From positions 49,507,998 through 49,571,997 of the forward strand of contig OX328125.1 in NCBI GenBank assembly GCA_946811695.1: 64,000 bases of DNA. The letters are read 5' to 3'. The position numbers and the translations under genes were made by a program. The notes beneath the pieces were generated by a model. The model made no database searches and was not told the origin of the DNA. It saw nothing but the letters and a program-made list of their open reading frames with translations. The DNA comes from Gonocerus acuteangulatus (Eukaryota > Arthropoda > Insecta > Hemiptera > Coreidae). Numbering within the stretch: the stretch's first letter is position 1; each line of letters begins with the position of its first letter. Below are positions 55,486 to 64,000 of the stretch, piece by piece.

Positions 55486-57800
55486 TGTTAGCTCTTACTA
55501 CCTACTTCTCTTCTACTGATACTCTGAAAAAGTCATCGCAATCTTAAATAAATGATACAAAAATAGGAGCTCTTACTTACTCCTGTTCTCCTAATACTTT
55601 GAAAAATCCATTGCCTTTAACCCAGGAATAGTTGTGGAGATACAAAAATTGGAGCTCTTAATAATTCCTGTTCTCCTAATATTCTGAAAAATTCATTGCT
55701 TTAACTATGGGGATTGGTAGACGGGATACAAAAATAGGAGCTCTTACTAACTCCTGTTCTCCTAATACCTTGAAAATTCATTGTTTTAATTATGGGAATG
55801 GTAGAGTATATACAAAAATAGGAAGAGCTCTTATTAACTTCTGTACTCCTGATATACTGAAAAATGCATTGCCTTATCTCCGGAAATGGTTGAGGGGATA
55901 CAAAAATAGGAGCTCTTATTAATTCCTGTTTTCCTAATATTCTGAGAAATGCATTGCTTTCACATTGGGGATTGGTAGACGGGATACAAAAATAGGAGCT
56001 CTTACTAACTCCTGTTCCCCTAATAGTCTGAAAAATGCATTGCTTTAATTATGGGAATGGTAGAGGGGATACAAAATTAGGAGGAGCTCTAATTAACTTC
56101 TGTTCTCCTGATATTCTGAAAAATGCATTGCCTTAAATCCGGAAATAGTTGAGGGGATACAAAAATAGGAGCTCTTACTTACTCCTGTTCTCCTAATACT
56201 TTGAAAAAATCCATTGCCTTTAGCCCAGGAATAGTTGTGGTGATACAAAAATAGGAGCTCTTAATAATTCCTGTTCTACTAATATTCTGAAAAATGCATT
56301 GCCTTAACTATGGGAATGGTAGAGTATATACAAAAATAGGAGAAGCTCTTATTAACTTCTGTTCTCCTGATATTCTGAAAAATGCATTGCCTTTAACTCC
56401 AGGAATGGTAGATAGAGTATATACAAAAATAAGAGGAGCTCTAATTAACTTCTGTTCTCCTGATATTCTGAAAAATGCATTGCCTTAAATCCGGAAATAG
56501 TTGAGGGGATACAAAATTAGGAGCTCTTACTTACTCCTGTTCTCCTAATACTTAGAAAAATCCATTGCCATTACCTTGGCATAGTTGTGGTGATACAAAA
56601 ATAGGAGCTCTTAATAATTCCTGTTCTCCTAATATTCTGAAAAATTCATTGCTTTAACTATGGGGATTGGTAGACGGGATACAAAAATAGGAGCTCTTAC
56701 TAACTCCTGTTCTCCTAATACCTTGAAAATTCATTGTTTTAATTATGGGAATGGTAGAGTATATACAAAAATAGGAAGAGCTCTTATTAACTTCTGTACT
56801 CCTGATATACTGAAAAATGCATTGCCTTATCTCCGGAAATGGTTGAGGGGATACAAAAATAGGAGCTCTTACTTACTCCTGTTCTCCTAATACCTTGAAA
56901 ATTTCATTGTTTTAATTATGGGAATGGTAGAGTATATACAAAAATAGGAAGAGCTCTTATTAACTTCTGTTCTCCTGATATTCTTAAAAATGCATTGCCT
57001 TATCTCCATGAATGGTAGAGTATATACAAAAATATGAGGAGCTCTTACCACCTCCTGTTCTACTAATATTATGAAAACTTCATTGCTTTTACTCCGGAAA
57101 TGTTTGAGGGGATACAAAAATAGGAGCTCTTATTAATTCCTGTTTTCCTAATATTCTGAGAAATGCATTGCTTTAACTTTGGGGATTGGTAGACGGGTTA
57201 CAAAAATAGGAGCTCTTACCAACTCCTGTTCTACTAATATTATGAAAACTTCATTGCTTTTACGCCAGAAATGTTTGAGGGGATACAAAAATAGGAGCTC
57301 TTATTAATTCCTGTTTTCCTAATATTCTGAGAAATGCATTGCTTTAACTTTGGGGATTGGTAGACGGGATACAAAAATAGGAGCTCTTACCAACTCCTAT
57401 TTTCCTAATATTATGAAAACTTCATTGCCTTTACTCCGGAATTGGTTGGGGGGATACAAAAATAGGAGCTCTTAATAATTCCTGTTCTCCTAATATTCTG
57501 AAAAATTCATTGCTTTAACTATGGGGATTGGTGACGGGATACAAAAATAGGAGCTAACTAACTCCTGTTCTCCTAATACCTTGAAAAATTCATTGTTTTA
57601 ATTATGGGAATGGTAGAGTATATACAATAATAAGAGGAGCTCTAATTAACTTCTATACAAAAATAGGAGCTCTTACTAATTCCTGTTTTCCTAATACTTT
57701 GAATTCATAATACTTGAATACTCATCACCTCAGATTGGTGAAGGGGTGCAAATATGGAGTAACCCCTAATTCCCTAATATTCTGAAAAATGTCAACTCAG
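55486..57800 (+). repeat. Minisatellite array, about 86-bp monomer, about 26 copies
   Basis: Consecutive units carry GATACAAAAATAGGAGCTC, TTCCTGTTCTCCTAATATTC and TGAAAAATGCATTGCTTTAA at 84-89-bp spacing. The first and last units are degenerate. About 55639-55915 and about 56590-56870 are almost identical and lie 953 bp (11 monomers) apart; near 57100-57400 a two-monomer block of about 172 bp repeats. Open frames over it (for example 55707-55922 and 56660-56890) are by-products. It lies between the convergent Zasp and IP3K genes. Confidence 0.92.
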
Positions 57801-57944
57801 GAAAGGAACCTCCGGTCATAGTGAACAAAAAAATACAATAAACCCCTGGGTCCGAGCTGCAAATGATCAAATCGATGTTTGTCAAATAACCGATGAAAAT
57901 ACACACATTAAAATCAAAGGGTGACGGAAGAATGAAAGGAAAAT

Positions 57945-58260
57945 CTTCATTTTAGCGGGCTACCTCCCTCACTTTATGGGGATGAAACATGTTTATGAGG
58001 TTGACCTCATGACACAATCTGGAAATTCTCTCTAAAAAAATTCATGTTTCAGAACACATAGATCACGAAAATAGTGGTGGTTCGCATATGTATGTATATA
58101 TACATATTTGTCTGTTCGCTCTCTCCCACGCTCAAAAATGGTTTGATTTTTATGCAATTTGGTACGAAAATCTTTCGTCTAATTTAAAAGGCAAGTTTGT
58201 TAACCAGAGAATCCGCCCACCAGGACATGGTTTTTGGAGCTAACTGAACGGGCTATACAC
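57945..58260 (-). repeat. Dispersed repeat, opposite-oriented copy of 16540-16912
   Basis: Shares the GACCTCATGACACAATCTGG, GTCTGTTCGCTCTC and TGCAATTTGGTACGAAAATC blocks in inverted order relative to the 16.6-kb copy. Here the TA tract is only about 20 bases. Confidence 0.6.
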
Positions 58261-59207
58261 AAATTTATTGACTTGTCTTGTTACGTTATATTGATAAAGT
58301 GGTTTAATAAATTCTGGTATGCTGTCCTGTGCTTTAATAAATTGTGAATTAGCCTTACAATTTTAATCTTTGTTCTCCCTCTCTAAGGAAAACAAACACA
58401 TATTACATTTACCCATTGATACAAAAATTTAATGATGCTTCATTACATTTTATGATTACTATATATGAACTTAGTCAGTTAAATTACTAAATTAATAAGA
58501 TCAATGAAAATACTTTATTTTACTTGTCAATTACTGATAATGTGCTGAGTTTTTTTATTATGATTACATTGAAAATTAACACTAACTGAACATATTACAG
58601 ACATCAAAATACTTTTACTTCATGATAATTTAGTCTTATTCTGATAGTTTATCAAAATCTTCAGATCTAAAGAAATAAATTTTAAGGGGGCTTTAATTTC
58701 TTAATCCATTATAAATGATAGTGTCACATAGAGGTTTAAGTTGTTAGGGAATAGAACAAGGAGAAATAACACATTTTATTAGCAAGTAGAGTATCACATA
58801 TGATGTAAAATATGTATTTGTATATATTTGTATTTATAAAATGATATGTACATTTAAATAAATTAATTCAGAGCATTTATTGATACACTGTACAAGGTCT
58901 TGTTTTCAAAACAAGCTGTCAGAATATAAAGTAGAGTTTTTAAAAAATAAACTATATCAAGTTCTAGTAAATCATAGAAAAAAAATTCAGATAGTTTTTG
59001 ATTTTTTTAAAAGCCCTTAAGAGTATTACAGTGAGCAAGACACTTTCATTTAAAAGTATCACTTTCTTCTTTTCATTAACTCAGTGATATTACACAAGAT
59101 CATCAGAGCAATCATCATCAGAGATTTATTTTTATGTTGAACATTTGTTGAGCAGTCTTTCTGGCTCTCTCTACGGGGAGTAAATTTGTTCGGAATATGA
59201 AGAATGA
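58261..59207 (-). other. IP3K 3' UTR and flanking AT-rich sequence
   Basis: Minus-strand AATAAA signals (TTTATT on +) lie at 59125-59130 and 58876-58881. The UTR probably ends between 59110 and 58850. 58261-58850 shows nothing recognisable. Confidence 0.4.
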
Positions 59208-59382
59208 TCATGTGACATCTGGCAGTGCTGGAGCAGGTGGAGGTGGCGGAGGGCTGCCTTCAGGTCCGGTCACTACTAGTGTAGTATGACTTTGCCGGAA
59301 AAGGGCTGCTTCCTGCGCCTCCTGGATCTCTGCAGCCATCTCGGTAAAGATATTAATGAGATTATTAATACCAATGAGGTAC
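59208..59382 (-). CDS. IP3K: IP3K last exon
   Basis: Minus-strand acceptor CTGTTCCAG at 59383-59391. One base completes Gly of HEDG, then YLIGINNLINIFTEMAAEIQ, EAQEAALFRQSHTTLV and a tail GPEGSPPPPPPAPALPDVT, stop TGA at 59210-59208. The first 15 residues finish the kinase fold; the last about 30, with six prolines in a row, extend past the usual end of the family. Confidence 0.9.
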
Positions 59383-62302
59383 CTGGAACAGAATATTTCA
59401 TTAAAAAAGAAAGAATTGATATATAAATATGTCTGTTTGATTCCCATAAGGCAACATCAAAGGGACAGTGTCGATTGATATAGGATATAACCCAGCCGCA
59501 CTGTCTGTTTCTCGACTTCCACAAGTTCTTAACAAATGGTATATTACAAGCACATATAAAAAAAGGAATTATTTTTTGTATACCTAGTTATCTTGAGAGA
59601 CTATTTTTCCTTTAATACCCCCATCTCTACTTTTTAATAACATAGTAAATATATTAACATATGATAAACTGGGCATTACTATTTTAGTTATATCCGTACG
59701 TGATACTTTATTTTGCATCATGGCTTTATGCAAGTTATACGAGGATTGGAAACAATCAGAAAAAACAGCACTTTTAAAGGAAAAGACCTATTATAAAAGA
59801 AAAGGCTATGTCGTAATAGGCTTGTAATGATTCTACACAGAAGTAAGATAATGGATATTCCTTATTTTTAAAAAAAAGAAAAAAAAACAAAAAAAACAAA
59901 TATCTATTAATTTTTAGATTACATTAAAGATGTGGGTATTAAACGAAAAAATACCCTATTTTTCTGTCATAAGTATGAAAAAAATTCAGTTAATGTGCTA
60001 AGCATTTTCTTTCTGAAAAATATTACAAATTACCCGTCTTCGTGATTGCCAACGACCCAAGTTGAAGCGTGGTCTATGTTCACCTTTGGTGGTAGCACGA
60101 GGGTTTTGGCAAAGTCAATAAGCCAAATACTAGCAGACTTCTCATCATGCACAAACAGAAGCGAACTTCCAATCATCTGAAAGTTTAAAAAAAAAAAATT
60201 AGTTATAAAATAGAAAGGACCTGCAAACATAGCACATTCCACAGGAAGAAGGTTAGTTTACGCCACATTCCTGAAGAATATCATTCAAATAACCTGTAGA
60301 AATACCAAATAAAATAAATAGTTTTGCTCTTTTATATTTCTAATCAACAGTTGATTAATTCTTATTTCTAATGAACTTAATTATTATTTTTTTTATTTTA
60401 TTTACTTCTTTAACATTTAATGGACCGATTTTGTTTTTTAGGGAGGGGATTACAATCTACCTGTTGTGCTGTCCACAACATCTACCAAGTTTTCCTGCAA
60501 CGAAGTTAAAGAAATTACCAGGAAGGGCAAATTTATCAATTTGGTTCCGAAGTAAACCCCCATTCTTAAAGTTCAAATTTGGTTTATTTTTAGATATACT
60601 GTCTCTCGAGATGAACTAACGTAATATAAACTTAGTTTCATTGCAATATAAAAATTGTTCAACCATTAAGGGCTTATTAATAATTTGTGTTCCAAGAAAT
60701 CCCCCCCCCCCCCCAGCAGATTGGCCGAGTTTGGACAAATGTGCGTCAAATCATTTCTTACGGGAATGCTAGTTACCAAGTTTCATGGGTATTTACTTAA
60801 TTGGTGAATATATGAATACATTTTTCAAAACTTCTTTTAGATAGTACAACCTCAATAGCTTATATAATAGAAATTGATAATATAATTTATGTAGAAATAA
60901 ATATAGTTGCTTAAGGGCAACAAAAAAATTGAAAATAATGCCAATCAACCTATCAAAATATGTAGAACAAATATTGAAGTTATCTGTTTAGCTTTTGCTG
61001 ATGCTCATGAGATTTTAGATCGAGCCACTCCCATTGCCCAAAAACAAATTGACAACCCACAAAAAATTACAGAGAAAGTAGGTATACAGATTTTGTTTTA
61101 GAAAACATGAACTATCATAAAATGTCCCCAAAATCTTTTAATAAAAAAATATGGAAAAATGAAAAGGGCTCAAGACATTTATTATAAATCATCGTCTATG
61201 CAGCCTTAATCAAGCCAGAATGCCTTCATGAAGCTGAAACATCAACTCTCAACAGAAAAACTTACCTGGATAAAATTCAAAAAAGAGAAAGGAAAATTGT
61301 TAGGAAAATATTTGTACCAATTAATACTGAACTACAAACTTCGAAGTAATAAGGAAATAGAAGAATTCACTGACATTCACTCAAAAATAAGAAAAAAGCA
61401 AAACAAAGATTAACATTCTCTGGGCACATCAAAAGATTGAATTCTACCTGACTAATGCTAATTCCTCTGTGTTTCTTGATTTCTACTAGTTCTTAAGGAA
61501 CAGGATATTACAAACTTAAAAAAACAATGATAGCCTCACTTTAAGCACAATTTTCTCCGTCGCCCTATTAAAATTTTCTTATAATTTGTTTTGTAGAATA
61601 TGAATCAAGTTTTCAAATGTTCACCTTCTACTGAACATGATTTCTCAACCCTTTTCAAAATTATTATTAAACAATTTACTACAAAACTAACTAAAGTGAG
61701 CTTGAGTTTCTCACTGTGCTCAGTCAAAAAGATGAAATCCTAAAATTCTTATTCATTCAAATATTCAAAATAATAGGAAATTCTTGTAATGTCAAGAAAG
61801 AGTCGGGAGACTAATTTCAATCTTCAAGAGGCTTACAGGATGGGAAATGAACAGTAACGTGGCAAATCTTATTTTATGTAGAGGCTACAATATTTCTGCT
61901 GTTTATTTACAGATTACATATTTATTTACTTTTTGTACAAGATATTAAACCTTATAGCCAAAGAAAAAAAATTGGATTAAGGGAATGTAGATGTCCAAAG
62001 AGGGAATTGAAGCCTCTAAAGACACATACTTAATAGTTTGAAAATGTATAGATCTTGCTTTGAATTAAAATCTTCATTGGTACGATTGAGGAGGAATGCA
62101 AAAAAATGAATCAGGTAAGACCAAAGGAGAGATCAAATAAGCAACACCAAGATTAAATATATATAATCCAATATTCATCTTAAATCTCAATTAAGAATAT
62201 TAAGAGATAACAAGATATGAATTGAATTACCTCATGAGTTTGAAAAAATGGTGATATTTCCAATGTTGCTTTGATTGCTTTTAACCTCTGGATGTACTTT
62301 GG
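59208..62302 (-). CDS. IP3K: Inositol-trisphosphate 3-kinase, C-terminal three exons
   Basis: Exons 62302-62231, 60176-60034 and 59382-59208, all with AG/GT junctions and matching phases. The enzyme transfers a phosphate from ATP to the 3-position of Ins(1,4,5)P3, giving Ins(1,3,4,5)P4, and so shapes calcium signalling in the cytoplasm. The spliced product reads YIQRLKAIKATLEISPFFQ, THE, then MIGSSLLFVHDE, SIWLIDFAKTL, GNHEDG, YLIGINNLINIFTEM. FF..HE.IGSSLL, the IDFAKT metal-binding motif and GN.EDGY..G...L are the conserved C-terminal signatures of the inositol polyphosphate kinase family. The N-terminal half (ATP-binding lysine and the PxxxDxKxG catalytic motif) is not in the window. It converges on Zasp. 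Confidence 0.92.
59383..60033 (-). other. IP3K intron
   Basis: AT-rich, A-rich near 59867-59900; no other content recognised. Confidence 0.5.
60034..60176 (-). CDS. IP3K: IP3K exon with the IDF metal-binding motif
   Basis: Acceptor TTTCAG at 60177-60182, donor GACGG|GTAATT. It reads MIGSSLLFVHDEKSASIW, LIDFAKTLVLPP and WVVGNHEDG with two bases over. The Asp of IDFAKT binds the magnesium-ATP complex in this family. Phase 0 in, 2 out. The Met is not a start; it is internal to the domain. Confidence 0.93.
60177..62230 (-). other. IP3K intron with dispersed-repeat piece
   Basis: 60440-60720 is an inverted relative of the 7.5-7.8 kb repeat, next to a C-run at 60701-60714. The rest, including open frames at 60907-61101 and 61228-61413, has no family resemblance that I trust. 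Confidence 0.4.
62231..62302 (-). CDS. IP3K: IP3K exon, helix before IGSSLL
   Basis: 72 nt, not long enough to stand out as an open frame. Acceptor TTTTTCAG (62303-62310), donor CATGAG|GTAATT. It reads PKYIQRLKAIKATLEISPFF then QTHE, phase 0 on both sides. YIQRLKA...LE.SPFF..HE is strongly conserved in animal IP3 3-kinases. Confidence 0.9.
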
Positions 62303-62436
62303 CTGAAAAAAAGAAATATGAAAATTAAGATGGCCATTCTATATTGTTTTAAAATTATGTGGTATAAATTTACATTTTTGTAAAAGTTATGGAATATATA
62401 TTTTTTTCCATAAAGCAATAAAAATTTTACCTCTTA

Positions 62437-62574
62437 GGGTGGGTTTACACTTGATAGTTATTGCAGGATATTTATATCAGAGAGAAATTGCGACTAATGA
62501 AAAACATTTTACATGGTTAACAATTTCTCTCTGATGTAAATATCCTGCAATAACTATCAAGTGTAAACCCACCC
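62437..62574. mobile_element. 138-bp palindromic MITE, PIF/Harbinger-like
   Basis: Arms 62437-62490 and 62521-62574 are 54-bp inverted repeats with one mismatch. Ends are GGGTGGGTTTACAC and its complement. TTA is present on both sides (62434-62436 and 62575-62577), the 3-bp TWA target typical of PIF/Harbinger (Tourist-like) elements. Lies upstream of the 62231-62302 exon within the IP3K gene. Confidence 0.8.
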
Positions 62575-63068
62575 TTATTGGTGTAATATTTAAAATCACT
62601 TGAATGATGTTTAATATAAAACACCATACACCTGTAAACTGTAATCTCTTTTAACTTCTTAATGTAATGGAATAAATCGCCTTTGTTGTGGGTGCTCACA
62701 AATAAATAAATAAAATAATGTAATGGATTGGAAATTGCCACTGTTGTGGTTAAGCAAAATAAATAAATAATGATGAAATGGAAAGTGGCATAATGAAATA
62801 TATATACTCAAGTAATAAAAAAAAAAGAAAAAAAAAGGCATACCCTGAATGTTTTTTATTTCTCAACAGAAAAAAACGTGTAAATGTTTTTGCCTAAATA
62901 TTGTTTTGATCTATTTTTTTGTAGGAGCCGACAGCTAAATAAATTTAAAAAAAACAAGAAAACAATAAAACTAAATAAATTCATTTACCGGTAAAAGGAA
63001 TTAAAAACAACAATAATTGAAAAACCAAAAGAAACAGGCCTTTACGGGATTGGGATTAATATGAGGTA
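62575..63068. other. IP3K intron or upstream, no gene
   Basis: AT-rich with A-runs near 62816-62836. Nothing recognised. Confidence 0.3.
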
Positions 63069-64000
63069 AGGTCCATAAGTTTCCCGGCCTGTCCTGCTTC
63101 CCCTCCTTCAAATGTGCTGGGGCCTGCACGCCTATGCAGGTCCATGCCTGCTCACTCCATACCCATCGCCCGCACTTCCTCAGTCTTGTCAGTCAGTGTC
63201 CAGCCTTGAAGGAAACTCCCCATTTTTACAATGTTCAAACTCGAGTACCGTGCGGTAATTAAATTCTTTTGTAAAGAGCGCTTGGATTGTGTATACGGGC
63301 AGTCCTCCCCCTCGTATTCCACAGTGAAAGAATGGGCAAAATTATTTAAGTTAGGGAGAGAAAGTCTAGAAGATGACCCACGTCCCGGTCGCCCATTGGA
63401 AGCTGTCACTTCTGAAACAATCCAACTTGTGGGATCTGAATTGCTGTCTGACTGGTGACTAAAAACCAAGGAAATAGCAGCGAGGTTAGGGCTTTCAAAA
63501 CCAAGTGTTTTGAGGATCATCAAAGAACACTTGCATATGAACAAGGTTAGTGCAAGATGGGTTCCAAAAATTCTTTCAGCTGCTCAAAAACAGGAATGAG
63601 TTCACTGCTGCAATGAATTCTTACGCGAGTATAATGCCGACCCAAGGAATTGTTTGGACTCAATTGTAACTGGGGATGAGACAATGGTTCTATATTATGA
63701 GCCATTCAGCAAAAGGGAGTCCATGGAATGGAGAAAACCAGGAGAAGCGCCTCCTTTAAAGGCAAAAGTCTCGCAGTCAACAAAAAAGGTAATGGCCACA
63801 ATTTTTTGGGACTGTAAAGGAATACTACTGATAGATTTTAAGAAAGGAATACCACAATGAATGGTGAGTATTATGCAGCCCTACTTCACCGGTTACGAGA
63901 CGCCATTAAAGAGAAGAGGCGAGGGAAGTTAAGCAGAGGTGTCCGCCTCCTTCACGACAATGCCTTTGTCCACACAGCATTGATTTCCAAGGCCACTGTG
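63069..64000 (+). mobile_element. mariner transposon, 5' part, cut by window end
   Basis: The likely left end is at 63069, after TA, with AGGTCCATAAGTTTCCCGG as candidate terminal repeat. The transposase reading from about 63231 has SPSYSTVKEWAKLFKLGRES, LEDDPRPGRPLEA, a helix-turn-helix region (KEIAARLGLSKPSVLRIIKE), VTGDETMV (first catalytic Asp; intact copies usually have DETWV) and LLHDNAFVHTA (second catalytic Asp). The third Asp would lie past 64000. Stops at 63456 and about 63600, a frame change near 63850 and a missing stretch near residue 15 make it inactive. Confidence 0.88.
63231..63860 (+). pseudogene. mariner transposase, two in-frame stops
   Basis: Same reading frame runs from MFKLEYRAVIKFFCKE to WDCKGILLIDFKKGIPQ with TGA at 63456-63458 and TGA near 63598-63600. 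After 63860 the homology (MNGEYYAALLHRLRD) continues in another frame. The N-terminus is about nine residues shorter than family members between KER and VYG. Confidence 0.85.

Noticed and set aside
55707..56890. Identical open frames reading YTKIGRALINF
   Set aside because: By-products of the minisatellite; the identity only reflects the 953-bp duplication.
1..64000. CRISPR array or prokaryotic operons
   Set aside because: The only regular repeats are a eukaryotic minisatellite and transposons; genes are spliced.

Overview
The window is insect nuclear DNA: AT-rich, intron-rich and crowded with retrotransposons, DNA transposons and microsatellites. The large introns and mixed repeat load look hemipteran-like rather than dipteran, but the species is not identifiable from what I can see. 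No bacterial features, CRISPR arrays, rRNA genes or free-standing tRNA genes were seen.

The main gene lies on the + strand from 13576 to 53176. It is the insect PDZ-LIM Z-disc protein Zasp (Drosophila Zasp52, vertebrate Cypher/ZASP/LDB3 family). The exon for the first half of the PDZ domain is not in the window, so the gene starts upstream. Exons encode, in order: the second half of PDZ, a linker, the ZM motif, LIM1, a Pro/Ser-rich linker, a 1.1-kDa-residue-scale disordered block in one giant exon (about 1,136 codons), and LIM2, LIM3 and LIM4, ending ...FCKNHAR. Introns cut each LIM domain after its first zinc-binding CxxC. For LIM1 and for LIM2 there are two alternative exons supplying that CxxC half. 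In both pairs the alternatives have the same phase (in 1, out 2), and using both in one mRNA creates a stop within a few codons, so they should be mutually exclusive. A 53-nt coding alternative last exon (41972-42024) with a downstream AATAAA gives a short isoform without LIM2-4.

A second gene, on the - strand from 62302 to 59208, is the C-terminal part of an inositol-trisphosphate 3-kinase (three exons; the rest lies beyond the right edge or in sequence I could not assign). The two genes converge tail to tail. Between them lie the Zasp 3' UTR and a 2.3-kb minisatellite of about 86-bp monomers with a near-identical 280-bp block repeated 953 bp apart.

Mobile DNA by region: 0.7-3.8 kb, 5'-truncated LINE with RNase H (R1/I-like), - strand; 5.0-5.9 kb, decayed LINE tail; 7.5-9.6 kb, dispersed repeats; 10.2-10.9 and 12.2-13.0 kb, a 709-bp element in two near-identical copies; 14.8-16.9 kb, three copies of a second repeat plus a microsatellite-bearing repeat; 18.7-19.3 kb, RTE-like LINE 3' end; 24.4-25.6 kb, a complete non-autonomous Helitron; 26.9-27.2, 28.4-28.6, 40.8-41.1 and 62.4-62.6 kb, foldback or MITE elements; 32.9-36.8 kb, a complete Ty3/gypsy-like LTR retrotransposon with 5-bp target duplication; 47.0-48.9 kb, internally deleted CR1/L2-like LINE; 50.2 kb, tRNA-derived SINE; 63.1 kb to the end, a broken mariner transposon.

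The strongest unusual signal is in the LTR element: the 16 nt where a primer-binding site should sit are perfectly complementary to a segment inside its own LTR and do not begin with TGG. This fits Tf1-type self-priming instead of tRNA priming. Other items worth checking are the two frame-locked LIM-half exon pairs and a hammerhead-ribozyme-like motif shared by three intronic or intergenic repeats.
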